From contig OZ199839.1 of assembly GCA_964304625.1 (NCBI GenBank), positions 2,728,001 through 2,792,000 of the forward strand: 64,000 nucleotides of DNA. The letters are read 5' to 3'. The notes under the pieces were generated by a model. It ran no database searches, was not told the origin of the DNA, and was given only the letters and a program-made list of their open reading frames with translations. The DNA comes from Kudoa neothunni. Its lineage: Eukaryota > Cnidaria. Positions 50,524 through 62,898 of the stretch are shown here, piece by piece (positions within the stretch are counted from its first letter, which is position 1; every line of letters begins with the position of its first letter). The position numbers and the translations under genes are program-made.

Positions 50524-51110
50524 GCCACATATTCTAAAGGTATTAACCATATTTTTAATATTAATTTTACTGAATTAAAAACTTTTTAAACAAATGAAAT
50601 AAATAAATAAACATATGTATTTTATTTAGGAAACTTTGTAATAATATTTAAAAATAAACAATATCCCCCAATTACGATGTATTAATTCCAAAAAAAACAT
50701 GGATTATTAGCAATCATTTAATCGAACCTAATTGAAAATAAATTTTTGGTCTTGCAATTTCAAATTAAAAAATTATTAGAGCAAGCACTAATAAAAACTC
50801 TGGAACAGAAATCAAAATCAACAGTAATGAAATATAAAAAATTATTTTATATGAATAGAAAAAAATGTAATTGATAAGTAATCTTCAAGGTAGGGAAGAA
50901 ACTGTATAGGATTCGGTGACACTGATGTTGAAAGATGAGTGGCACAATAAAGTTGACAGAGGTAAAGATTTGACAGCAATATACAATGGACGGTCGATTG
51001 ATAGAAGAAATTAGTTCAAGATGAATTACAAATTTATGCGACCAAATTTGGTGAAAACTATTTATATATTGTCTAAATATAAGTTTATCGAATGGAATAT
51101 ATGCCATAGT
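50524..51110. other. 3' flank of the PIP5K gene
   Basis: AT-rich, probably includes the PIP5K 3' untranslated region. Nothing else recognised. Confidence 0.4.
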
Positions 51111-54100
51111 TCAACTTAACCTACCTACAAATTTATTTACATTCCTATTACGATGATCGACAGGCTTGTTAGAGGTGTCTGGATTGTTCATACTAATAAT
51201 AGGTTGGGATGTAGACGAAACAGTATGGGCATTTTTTTGCTGCGGTGACTTGGATGTGCTTTTCCGAGTGAGCGCATTCCCATTTGAGGTTGGTTTGTTA
51301 GACACTTTAAATATATTGGAACAAAAGGAGAGGAATCTTTGAGCGTAATAAACCGGATTGTGCACAGAAATAGAGTCCTAGACGAGACAATCACAAACTA
51401 GCCACCACACAAGAGTAAGCCAAGTTGATAATTGACAATAGAAAAATTGATTACTCTATCGTGTACCATAGCTTTTAAATTGTGTTCAGTTCGTTTGATC
51501 AAACGATAATTTTGTAAAATATCAATAATACCAACAAACAATATGAGATCCTCTCCCAAGGAATTTTGGGCAGGAATTCCATTTTTTCTAATTGAAAAAT
51601 GTAATACTCACGACTCCCAAAATAGAAAGCTCATACAAAAATTCATCAATATCGAAGGAATTATCAGTGGATTCATCATTGAAGGGTAGCCCACTAGCAT
51701 TGTTGCTTTGGGTGGCATTTTCTTCATCAATGGCATTTGATGTGGGACCAGACTGAGCATCAATTGTAATGTCAGTGCCTACAGATACAATAATTATGAA
51801 GTTGATTTGAGACGACAATAGTCGCATGGAAATATTTCAAGTGAAGTTACTTTTGGTGAGATTGGCCTGTATTTTCCGATACTAAAACAAAAGTCATAAA
51901 AAACACATTAAAACCCCATATACATGTTCTAATTTGTTCTTCTCATAAATAACTTTATTATGTACACATAACAACAGACTATAGTCCATAATTTTGTAGC
52001 TTTGCAGCACACGAGTGTCACGTTGAAGAGTCTTGAAAAGTCGTTGATAGTTTTCATGAGATAGTTGAAATCCCTACATCGATCAATTCAATTTATACGA
52101 CACAGTCCACGTGAGATAAGTACATCAGGGTGTTTTTCAAGAAAGTCTAAATCTTTTAAAGTGGGCAAAAGTTTGCCACGTTCTTTTTGAGATGCCTTTC
52201 TTTTGAAGGTGGATCCTTTAAGGTCGTATTTTTCGTGAAATTGCAATCTGGATGGCATCAAATTATTCATCACGACCAGTCTGATATTGCGTCCACTATA
52301 CTATAAACAAATAATCAGTACTTTTTGTTACATTAACATTGAGTATAAACTAAAGAATATTTATTCAGCGCCTTTTTTTGAAAAAAATTAATCACAATTT
52401 CGGATACAATTAATTATTCAAAAAGTCAATAAACATTTCATTAATGTTATCAATTAGCGAAATATGCAAATAATATTTAAATAACAATCGACGATTTTAA
52501 TTTTATGATTTATAACAGTTTTCCCAATCTTTTTGGTTCAAGAATCCCCAACTAGCTAAGCTAAGTTAAATGAATACGGACCTCTAGGTATATTGACCAC
52601 ATATATTTATATTTATGATATTATTATTATTCCATAATTATTCCATAATTATTTTATTTAAAGCCAGAAATTTAGGGAGACGAATTTTTTTAAGAGTAAA
52701 AATCTTCTCACGAATCCCTTGAAACTAGTGCGCGGATCTCAGATTGAGAAACACTGACTTATAGTCTAGGGCAGTGGTTCTTAACCTTTCTACTTTGTGG
52801 ACCCCAACTGGTTTTAATGCACCATCCAATCATACATCTAAATATTTTAGCCCTTTCATTCCTAGTGTTTATTTCAATAGACGGATTAAAAACGATTTAA
52901 AATTATTGTTAAATTATTTATTTAAAAATAATAAAATTCAAATTGTATATAATTTTAATCTAACTTTAAAAATTATCGATGTAAACGAAAAATTCGGGAA
53001 CGGAAGGATTAACTTAAATTATTTATCTAATATCCTAAATTTTATTAAAATATTTATTATGTAAATTAGTTATGTAATGGTTTTGTCTTAAAAAATATAA
53101 TAACATTTTTGAATCACTTAGACATGAATTATTTTTGGTATTAAAATAAAAAATTAAGATTCTAACCAAGTACAGACATCGACGCATATTTTAAAATAAA
53201 AATTTAATGAAATTGGTTAAACTATTATATAAACATGCATAAATGATTGAAAGTAAAATCCATCCAAAAATTCCCAAGTGAAAAACGCTCTTAAAATAAT
53301 CGAAATATTTTTTCTTTATAAAATCTCTATTTTTTTAATTATTGCGTTTATGAATATGAAAAGTTGGTAAACGAGAAATTACACAATGGAATGCGATATT
53401 AATAAAAAACCCCTATTTATTATGTAAATAATAGACATTAAAAGAGTATTTAATGAGATATTTGTAGTTCCTTTTAATTAACTTTCGAAGGATCGTGCTC
53501 AAAAGATTTACGTATCTTCATCTTCTCATGGTGGTCGGCCGGTCGGCGACCCCAGTAGTTTTCTACTATAATGATTGAGTTTGGTTCTAACTTTTGGTAT
53601 ATAGATTAATTAATCATTTTCCCCTTACAATACATATTTGAAATAATCAGGCAGCAAAAGAATTCGTTAAAAATATCATAACGATTTCGGGAGATAATAC
53701 CAATTAAACTTATCCAAACAAAATTTCAAATGATGCCTTTAGTAGAATTAACTATTTTGGTTTAGTTTTGAATTAAACAGAACATAATTGAAGCTTTTAC
53801 GCCACATTAACACCAATATTAGGCTGCTAGGCCATTACACTAACAAATGTTATCTCCCTGGAGTTCGGTAATATATTATTCACCTATAAATTAAAGTATG
53901 TTTACAACACATCTCCTTTATTCAAGAAATTGAAGAACAAGATTGAGTTTAAATAAATAAATTTATTTATTTCAATAGTTACGAGGAAATAACATAGCTT
54001 AATTGCATTAAATATTAAAAAAATTAAACATTTAACATAAATGATAATTCTTTAGTTTTATGGAATAGGGGGCATCGTTGAACATCGGTGATATCATGAC

Positions 54101-57100
54101 ACAGGAATCAGGAGTAATGTGACTAAGTTTTAATCGATTAATTATTAAACTAAACGATTAAATTTAAGTAAAATGCGTCCACCTTTTAATTTACCACAAG
54201 TTAAATTAAAATTCATAGAAAAAATTACTGTTATGAAATATTTCAAAAGCACATAAGGCAATCTGTTTGGGTTTCAACGCGCAGTAACTAGGACGGCAAT
54301 AATAGAGGGGTCAATCTCTTTAATCCTACTCCATTTTACGAATCTCATAAGAGATAACAAGAATGGTTACAAATTACAATATTCCTCAGTTCAGTCGTGA
54401 TAATATATAGTGAAGTGATCATTTTTCATATTATGTAATAAATTAAATACACTTGATACAACCATACAAAATGGTTTTAAAAAACATACGTCAGAATTGC
54501 GTAACATTAAACAAAATTTTTAAGCCGTAGAATCCTATAATTTATATGAAATTTTGTATTTCTAAACAATACACATCAACCTAAGATTACACGAACTCAA
54601 AAATTAAACTTTAAAGATTAAGTAGGTAAAAACAGACATTTACCGAAAATGGAGTCACAAATGACCCCGCACGATCCTGGAGGGTTAATAAATTCACAGA
54701 ATTGTGACAAGTATTTGAAAGAGCAGTACATATATGAGCGATTATGCGACTATTTTTATGGTGACCCGCACGGAAATCTAGTTTTGCGATAATGGACTGT
54801 TGTAAAAGTAGTAATCATTCTAATTGCATAATTTGCAACATCAAGAAATATTCTTTGGAAATTTTTAGTCTCTATCAAATAACCAACTCAATGGATTTTT
54901 TACAAAATTTAATTATAACATAAGGATATTTTGTAGCAAATATAAAATATTTATAAGAAACAATAGCGCAAGGGTATATTTGAAATTTTTAATAATTACG
55001 ATAATGTTAAAAGATATCTAATTACAATGAATGTATGGCGATAAAATTGGATTCAGATTTCATTGAAATCACTTACGGACTCCTTCCTTGGAGGTACGTG
55101 AACTCCGAGCTAAGAACCGATGATCTAGGGCAGTTGAATTAATTAACTGAATGAGAATACGTACCCAAACCGACTTTCGTTACATCCCTTGTAAAAACCC
55201 GATGCATAGTCGAGGATGAAGTTTAACTGCCATTTAAATTACAATATCGTTAGTACAAACATGAGTACTGGCAGTCACTAATGGAAGAACGATATTAAAC
55301 TATATTATCGCGTATTCAAAGTCCTCATTTTGATCTCAAAAATTTCAAAAAGGGAAAAACCGTTACAATTTGTATATTAGGCTATAACGAACAATTTAAC
55401 AAACATCTATGTTACACACTGAAGTTTAATAGCAATTAGAAGAAAAAGAATAATTCTGTGACATTACGGTTACGTTGAGTGATACAATAAAACTTACTTT
55501 GTAGGAATAGAGACCGAAAAATTTCGGCAACAACGTCTTAGGATTTTGATGTAGATTCATGTAGTATCCAGGTAGAAGTTGTTGAAGAAATTTAGCTTCT
55601 CGTTTATCCACAGTTTTTATTATAAAAGTATCGTCTTCGCTGACAAAAAACATGGAACCACTGGCACCAGGATTGGACAATTGACGTAGAGGTCGTGTAC
55701 TAAGTGATGTCTAGGTGGGAATCACTGAGGTTAGTTATCCGCCCGAACCAGTTCAACTTACCATAAAATCTTCAGGGCCAATTGAAAATATATCCCTGAA
55801 ATAGCGGAACGCCACTGGAGAGTAGTCGGACATGGTAAAATCGGCAAATCGATGTGACGGTGTAAATGTTGTCCCACAACTAATACAAGCATAAATTAAT
55901 CAATGATTCAACACAATTTATAATCGATCAACCGAACAACAATTATACACACCTCGGAAAATACACTTCTTCCACTTGGAAAAAGTCTTGTAACAAAACG
56001 TCACGATCAGGTTTAGCTGAAAATTTCCCCACCTACAAACACAACAATATTCCACCGATTATGAGACACACAACCCATATCACTCACTGAATATGCTATT
56101 CCAAGCTGAATGGCGGCCACAATAGCTTGAGCTGACGTCTAAAATTGATGAATAATTATATGTTAATATCTACTAAATTATTAGTTGATTGATTGATTAA
56201 TTAATTGATTGATTAATAGTTAACCAATCTATATACACATGATATTATTTGAAAATTTTACGATTGAATGATCGATTAAATATTATTAATATTATTTCAA
56301 TTATCTAATTGTGATTGGATATTAACTTGTTTTTTTTTCACCGTTTCAAATATCTTCATAATTGCGAACACAGTCCACTATTCCTCATTATACACTGGGC
56401 GCGAGTGTATATATGTATAACAATGGGCTCAACTGATTACAACAGGGTACACAGAATCCTCAAACAACTGTCAACTAATATGTAATCCCCTTCGAAATAA
56501 CGCCGAATGACCAACGACCGTTGTACGAAAAGATTAAAATCTAGAATGTTTCTAATTTTTAACGCCACCTAAAGAACTATATGAATTTGGTTGGGCACAA
56601 TCGAATAACAATTTTTAACAGATACTCCCACTTGTATTATACCCACCAATCAACTCTGGTGGAAACCCCAAACTCAACGACATCCACTCAATTAACACTA
56701 ATCGCACTGACATCTATTGCCTTTTCGTGCAATACCAATGCAATGTAATTCCTGGCCAACTATCAACACAAAAACTCGTTCGACTTCTCTCCTACGAAAC
56801 AACCTTAATGTATTAATATAAATGGCCTACCGATTTTTCCCTTCAAACACTTAATTATGATTATTGTGCGATTTCAATAATCAACTAATGAGGTAACGAC
56901 AAAATGCAATTAACTACTAATCAATCACTAGGATACTGAGCGGAAACGTCAATATCGTCATGGAAACCGTAACTAATTGCATCATTAATTGAATTACCTT
57001 TTTGTAAGAACCTTTGATTTGGTTGGTGAAATGAGCATTAGATTTGTTGTGTAATGTTAAAAATGTGCTCCCTTTACGTTTGAAGGTGAGCGACTGGAAT

Positions 57101-58120
57101 TTTCTTTTGAAAAAAGACAAACTTCCGGCCTAAAAATGACGTCAATTGACGTTGTTGTTATGGCCAATAGCGCACGCTGGATCAATTACCGATTGTTTCG
57201 ACACTGAGCGTGAAATATCCAAACGTTTAACAGCTTTACATCGATTTCCTTTGTTGGAAGAACCAACACCAATCTCTTCATCCCCATCACCAATTGTATC
57301 AACATCTTGAATGTTGATTTCATCTCTCAATCCACCAAAAGATTCGTCACCGTCACACACAGTGGTAATGGTTGCTTCGAATAGGTCGACCGGTTCAGAT
57401 TTATAAGATCGTCTGTTAGACGAGCATACAATAGGCCCGCTAGTTGATGAAGTTACGGCCGTGCCACCGTTGACATCAGCCGTATTATCAAGAACAGCTT
57501 CCGATTGCAACTGCACCAATGACGAATCATTATCATTTTTGTGTCCATTTCTTTCGCGTAAACCTAGGTTGTATTCTTCGATCTGTTTGTGGAGATTAAT
57601 AATTGCTTGGTTGCTGTCGTCCACCTCCTCGATGGCAAAATGAATCGTGTCAGAAACTGGCAGATGACCAGCAGGCGGGGATTCCTCTTTTAAGGTTGAT
57701 ACAGGAACAACATCTTTATCACGATTATTATCATCCTCGCCACACTGTTCATTAATCGTTGCCAAATGGGGATGTTGTGTTGTTGTACTTAAACCAGCAA
57801 CTGTATTTTCAGATGGGGAATGAGAGATTGGTGACGATATGTCACAATTGGTGAAGGAGGATGGTGATTGGCTGTTGTCGGATCGAGATAAGATTCCACT
57901 AGACATTTTGTCACTTTGTTGTTCATCCCCATGGGAAGAAGATGGAGAAGACGATGAAGATGACGAAGACGAAGCAGACGCAGACGAAGTAGAATATGAC
58001 GATGTTACCTCAGACACATCTATACAAATATGTGAATCATTCAATCGGCCAATAGTCTCATAAATTCATGGATGTTATCCAATCAAATTGAAGCCTACCT
58101 GAATGCGATTGTGACTCCAT
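51111..58120 (-). CDS. PIP5K1: Phosphatidylinositol-4-phosphate 5-kinase, type I
   Basis: Phosphorylates PI4P to PI(4,5)P2 at the plasma membrane. Exons (minus strand): 58120-58099, 58019-57190, 57129-56998, 56138-56088, 56032-55953, 55879-55762, 55710-55498, 52300-52124, from 52073, a short one near 51885, about 51810-51605, about 51588-51455, 51377-51111. Intron phases agree through exon 9. The start MESQSHS leads into a long Ser-rich, acidic N-terminal extension (about 280 residues). The kinase core has [15 protein letters not shown] (glycine loop), [13 protein letters not shown] (Lys), [17 protein letters not shown] and GIIDILQNY. Glu in [12 protein letters not shown] marks type I substrate preference, where PIP4K enzymes have Ala. 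[12 protein letters not shown] ends the kinase domain. The 3.2-kb intron (52301-55497) holds nested transposons. The junction near 51600 does not keep frame with visible sites and is unresolved. Most introns are 50-80 bp. Confidence 0.95.
52772..55122. mobile_element. Non-autonomous hAT-type element in the PIP5K intron
   Basis: Left end CAGTGGTTCTTAACCTTTCT; right end CTAAGAACCGATG, the inverse of CATCGGTTCTTAG. The 8-bp target duplication is GTCTAGGG (52764-52771) against ATCTAGGG (55123-55130), 7 of 8. Near the ends GTGGACCCC and GGACTCC also correspond. No transposase. About half of its 2351 bp is a later piggyBac-type insertion (53482-54684). Confidence 0.85.
53482..54684. mobile_element. 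Non-autonomous piggyBac-type element nested in the hAT-type element
   Basis: Both sides carry TTAA (53478-53481, 54685-54688). The left end CTTTCGAAGGATCGTGC and the inverse of the right end, CCCTCCAGGATCGTGCGGGG, share AGGATCGTGC. No coding sequence seen. The left end has diverged, so the limits are moderately certain. Confidence 0.6.
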
Positions 58121-59104
58121 TTGAATCTAGTTTTTATATTATAACAAAAAAATCCAACAACATCAAGCTTCCAAAAAAATAAACTACCGGCTGAGAATGT
58201 TGAAAATCAACCTTAACCTAATGGGATCAATTCGGAATTAGGAGTTATCTTACTAACACAACCGCAACTATGGATAAATTGTCCTTATTGTATCGTACGA
58301 ACGTATCTGGTCGTAATCCTATTGACTAATGCATTTACATATGTAAATAAGCATTTCATTGGTTTGTAATAAGGTTGAACATTAAAATGCCGACAGAAAT
58401 ATTTATTTAAAAAATTGGTTTGACACGCATTTTCGTATGTTTTGATGTTATCTAATAATTGATACACTCCAAAACATACATGGATATGTGTTGGTATTAT
58501 CTGATCTTAGTATTGCAGTTGATAAATTGAATTTGATATTATTTGTTGAACTAATGGTTAAGTAGAAATTGGGGTGTTCTTCGTTCAATTGGATAACAAA
58601 CAATTGTGGATTCATTTCCTTGATTTATTTAATGTATTTTTAAATTCGTTGAGTTTATATGCTCCTTATTTTAAATTGTACGCGCATATAAAGGATTTTT
58701 GGCTGAATATTGCCATATGAAATGAAATGACGACGCACAGGAAGTAGACACGCCTTGTTAAGCAGACTGCGCGCGCGTTGTTTATATCATTAACCTCTTG
58801 GAAGATAATACGTCTTTATGTATTCTGTCTTACTTGTATGATGCATTTTTTCTTGATTATGTGCATAACTCAATAAAATCTGAAATATTTTATTGAGTTA
58901 AATACCTGTGAAATTGTCAATTTATTACAGATTTGATTTGATTTGCATCTAAGTTAGGAAATATCCACAATTAAATTTGAATAATGCGATTTTCAATTTA
59001 GCACAAGATGAATTGAGTTTTCAGATTCGAATGTTAATAAATATTTGAATGGTTGGAAAATTTTTAGGAGATGACATAAACAAAACTTGCCGATTTTAGT
59101 TGAT
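58121..59104. other. 5' flank of the PIP5K gene
   Basis: Promoter-side region. No CpG-rich core or recognisable motif, apart from a GCGCGCGCG run at about 58769. No coding block was accepted. Confidence 0.4.
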
Positions 59105-59111
59105 AAATAAA

Positions 59112-59500
59112 GTAGCCGAGGACACATAGCACGTCGGTGTGACACTCGGACTCAGAACCTTAAGGTAATGGGTTCGAATCTCGAATCCGCCGGTGGTCTC
59201 TACTCCCATATTTGTATTTGGTTAGGGAGCTGTGGTTGTTAAATTAAAGTGTACTACGCTAGCAGCCAAATTCGCGTGAATTGGGGGTTTGAATCTCCAG
59301 AACCCATCGAAAGGCGAGTAATTTTCAGTCCTCACAGAGCCAAACTTCCTTAAAGGGATGGGATGGGATGGGATGGGATGGGGTGGGGTATATATAGGGT
59401 TTGGGGTGATGGTCGCCCTGACTGAGATGAGAATGTTTAGTGGGTTAAAGTCCCACACTACCGCATAAAGATTATTAAAGATAAGGGACGGGGTTTCATG
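59112..59500 (+). repeat. tRNA-headed SINE-like repeat with a GGGAT minisatellite
   Basis: AGTAGCCGAGGACAC (A-box-like, about 59111), then GGACTCAGAACCTTAAGG and GGGTTCGAATCTCG (B box, 59170-59183). The order and wording resemble a tRNA-Leu/Ser gene, but the variable region and acceptor stem do not pair, so this is a SINE head. A GGGAT tract and a non-tRNA body follow. The 3' limit is uncertain. Confidence 0.5.
59355..59388 (+). repeat. (GGGAT)n minisatellite
   Basis: About five GGGAT units then GGGGTGGGG, a G-rich island in AT-rich DNA. Confidence 0.85.
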
Positions 59501-59537
59501 TTCATGATATACGATACGCCCTGCGGTGCCTAAAGCG

Positions 59538-60069
59538 TTAATGGAAGAGGTTTGACCAACCAGAATTCCACAACCTAATAAGTTGCGTCAGGGGTTTTGC
59601 CTTGTGAACAAAAAACAAACTTTCCGTTATCGTAAATGGAGAGATTGTTTCAGCCACAAGATTAGCATTTTTAGTGTCAAACATTACCTGATCTGATTCT
59701 GATACGCTTAAATTAACAATAGATGGAGGTGGAACAAATAATTCACTAATTTTTATGTTTTTATTTGTTTGAGTATGTAATTTATTACGAGTAACAAGTT
59801 TCCTATTCCCATAAGACGACTTATGAAGAAATGTTTTATTGCACCTTGTGCAAACAATAAAATCAATCTGGGATATTTCACCCCCGTCTTTAGTAAAGAT
59901 GAAACAGAAATTGTCCCATTCTTTAGAACGCGAGGTAGATTTTTTCCAAGAGAAAAATTTACCAGCTTTCAGAGCCTTTTCAACAATTTCCACATTCCAG
60001 TTTGACATAATTAACTAAAAGCGGGCACGAACGGACGAAATTTACACGAACGAATGGGCATTGCCTAAA
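59538..60069 (-). mobile_element. Truncated hAT element, N-terminal end with BED finger
   Basis: The right terminus at about 60069 is the inverse of GGCAATGCCCATTCG, a variant of the TIR at 46545. The minus strand from ATG 60008 encodes MSNWNVEIVEKALKAGKFFS and a BED finger (VCTRCNKTFLHKSS ... RNKLH), clearly related to the intact transposase at 46684 but diverged. After SPFTITES (about 59620) the frame runs into unrelated sequence (HKAKPLTQLIRLWNSGWSN), so the rest is lost and the open frame is chimeric. Inactive. Confidence 0.8.
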
Positions 60070-60618
60070 TAGTCACTTTCTTTCCGAAAATGATCATTCA
60101 CTCGAACAAAATTTTAAATCGCATTTCACAAAATTGAAACACATCCTCCAAAATAGAGAAAATACATTGGTTCAATTAATTCTTTTTAATTTTCTCTGTT
60201 TACAACTTGTTTATCTGGAAGAAACGTTTGCGTGTAATTCACTTAAACGGCTTCCCACGGAAGAGATTAAATAAAACTCCAAACATTGTGTATTTTGATC
60301 GAAATAACTATAAGACTTAATTCTGTAGTAAATTTAACAAGATATACATGTTATTTAGCAAAGAGTAACAGTCACACTATGAAATTTTCTTGAACACACT
60401 AGCAATAAAATTTAACCTTTAATACTAAAAAGTGATCTATCTTTTTGTAATAACAAACGAATCATATAAAACGCGGAAATCAGGCTTATTACACATGCGT
60501 TAGCATGTAAACAAGATGCCCAAACCGACATTTTACCGATTTCAGGAAATCATCAAAAAATGCAAACGCGTGTTTATATTAAAATATATTTTTTAAACCT
60601 GCAATAAAGAAAATTAAG
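60070..60618. other. 5' flank of the ATP synthase subunit c gene
   Basis: AT-rich; no core promoter motif can be picked out. Confidence 0.4.
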
Positions 60619-61238
60619 ATGAGCATTAAGAATGACTTCCATCGACTTCACCGAGCATTAACATGCTGCCGATTTTTAAATAATCCAACGAATATCCACC
60701 GAAGTTTGAACAGTCATGTTTTCGCACAGGGTATCATCGTTAACAACTATTTCTAGAAATGTATAATTCTTTTGGTTTTATGAGTCGAATCTATAATTTC
60801 TATGAACTGTAGGCATGTTTCTTAAATCCTAGCATCTGCTATGCCAAGTAATTGTAGGTTTGGTGGTTTTTTGTTGACTATGTGTTTAGGTCTAATATCT
60901 CCGCATTTGGACAGAGTAATAACGAAAAATAATTTTTTATATCGTTATCCTATGGCTTTTGAATTTTAGTGAACTCAGCGAGGACTTTAAAAACAAGTTC
61001 GCCCAAGTACGACGTTGAAACTGCCGCCAAGTATATTGGAGCTGGAACCGCCACTAGTGGAGCATCCGGTGCTGCCGCTGGTATCGGTATTGTATTCAAT
61101 GGATTCGTGCAAGCTTTCGCCAGAAATCCATCCATGAAACAGGAGCTTTTCACTTATTCTCTAATTGGCTTTGCTCTCGCAGAAGCTATGGGATTTTTCT
61201 GTTTAATCATGGCTGCACTTATTCTCTTTGCATTTTAA
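60619..61238 (+). CDS. ATP5MC: ATP synthase Fo subunit c, mitochondrial precursor
   Basis: Forms the proton-driven rotor ring of the mitochondrial ATP synthase in the inner membrane. Exons 60619-60730 and 60970-61238 (239-bp intron, split GTG codon) give 126 residues. Exon 1 is a presequence (MSIKNDFHRLHRALTCCRFL) rich in Arg/His. The mature part begins near KYDVETAAKYIGAG. Two membrane helices flank the polar loop ARNPSMKQ, and the proton-carrying Glu is in FALAEAMGFFCLIM. The C-terminus ILFAF is the usual metazoan ending. Helix 1 (SGASGAAAGIGIVFNGFVQA) is unusually diverged from other animals, but the glycine spacing for ring packing is kept. Confidence 0.96.
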
Positions 61239-62309
61239 TCCGCTGTTTCACTTATGTCCGTTTCAATGATTATCATTAACTATCTTATTTTACTTAGATA
61301 TCATCCAATTCAAATGTTTTCATTTTGCGTGACCAATTAAATTTGTGTTGTTTACTTTGCTCTACATTATTTTCATTTGGAGATTTTTTGATATCGGTTT
61401 GCGTCGAACCTAGTAGAAATTTTGGGAAGGGGTTTGGTTGGTTGGTTTAATAATTAAAAGTTTAGTACGTATAAAAGTAACCTAGAAAACTTTGTCGGTG
61501 TTTGTTTCTCAGAAATAATGGGATAGTCAGTGATTATACAGTTAATGATCTTCCTTAATCTTCGTAATTTTTTATTATTTTCTCTAGATAATATTTCGTC
61601 CTAAGATTCCGATATTTTAAGGTTTTAGTGTTTTATTGTGGTTGGATCGCTTTAGAATTTAAATTTTTATTCGTCCATTTTCCGGCTATTTTATTATGCG
61701 AAAATTAACAACCTGCAGTTTCGATAGAAGTTAGGTGCAGCTTCTTAAATGAAGAGCAGAAAATCGAAAAGTTTTCATAAATTATTTTTTCTTGTTGTTA
61801 AAGACCATCATTATCTCCTTCTTTTTTAATTTTCCTCTTCTACACTCGTCATTCCGAAAATAACGAATTATTTATTTTCTATTTTCATGTATTTTTGGAT
61901 CAATAGTATGTCAAAATATATTTCAGCATTTTTTATTTACAAATGTAATTGCACACGTTTTAATTTCATGAGGTTAATTTAAACAACATAAGTTGGAATT
62001 ACTGCTATTGAAAAAATTTGGATACATGATTATTTAGCCTTTTTCATTAATAACGTGTATTAATAGGAGCGTTTTACAGACAGTTAACTTATGCTGGTAA
62101 ATCTGATTGGGATGATTTTAGCAAGTAGTATTCATAGATACTTGAACACTAACATAGGCATTAATTTTAATTTTGCTCTTGTGAGAAACACATTTCCTTA
62201 CACTTATGCCACAAATACAGTCAATCACCCCTAAACGTAAGATTTAAGATTCATGAGTAGATTTAATGGATATAGTTTGATTTTTAATAATTTGACTATT
62301 AATTTATGG
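61239..62309. other. 3' flank of ATP synthase subunit c
   Basis: AT-rich; nothing recognised before the next miniature element. Confidence 0.45.
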
Positions 62310-62898
62310 CAGGATTTTCAATTGTTTTTCAAATTTACCCCCTTAACTTGGAAGCCATATTCACATCAACGTTAGGGATTTATGCTGGTTTAGCTATGGC
62401 ACAGGCTACCTGAGCGGTAAATTCTAATCCTTAAAGTTACGTCGTTTGTGTAACGCTAATTTTTAATCCTAAAACGCTCACTCAAAAGCTGTATACATAT
62501 TTAGTTTTTTTAGATTTTGCTAAATAAAATTATGTCCAAAATATTCCTATGCTCTTGGAGCCAGAAATAATTAGAAATAGTCAAAACTAGTAACATCTGA
62601 ATATCATTTATTAAGCAAGTAGTCATTTTATGTATTATTATTATTATTAGGTTGCACCACAAAAACCTAAACGAGACATAAAACAAAGATACTGAGAATA
62701 ATTTTATAGATAGCTGTTAAAAACTTATCCCCAACAACATTTTAAGAACTTTTGCTTAATTCTTATTGAGTTAAATAGCCCTGAATAATATAATTCCTTA
62801 GAAATCCGAAGTACGCCACAAACCCATAATGAAAAAATTCGCCCTATCTAATTTTGATGTTATTTAATTTACCCCCTGTCATTTAAATTTTACCCCTG
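62310..62898 (+). mobile_element. Miniature inverted-repeat element, family B, copy 2
   Basis: Starts CAGGATTTTCAATTGTTTTT and ends ATTTTACCCCTG. Aligns with copy 1 (5108-5571) at both ends and through the TTATTATTA tract and ATAATATAATTC block. It carries an extra segment at about 62380-62520. Its right end abuts the piggyBac coding sequence at 62899. Confidence 0.6.

Noticed and set aside
51578-51604. A 24-27-base intron (GTGAGT...TTAG) in PIP5K
   Set aside because: Too short and does not restore the downstream reading frame; the junction is left unresolved.
57839-58063. Acidic plus-strand open frame (poly Asp/Glu)
   Set aside because: Mirror image of the serine-rich codons in PIP5K exon 2.
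59112-59184. tRNA gene (Leu/Ser-like)
   Set aside because: A and B boxes are present but the acceptor and variable stems do not pair; a SINE head fits better.
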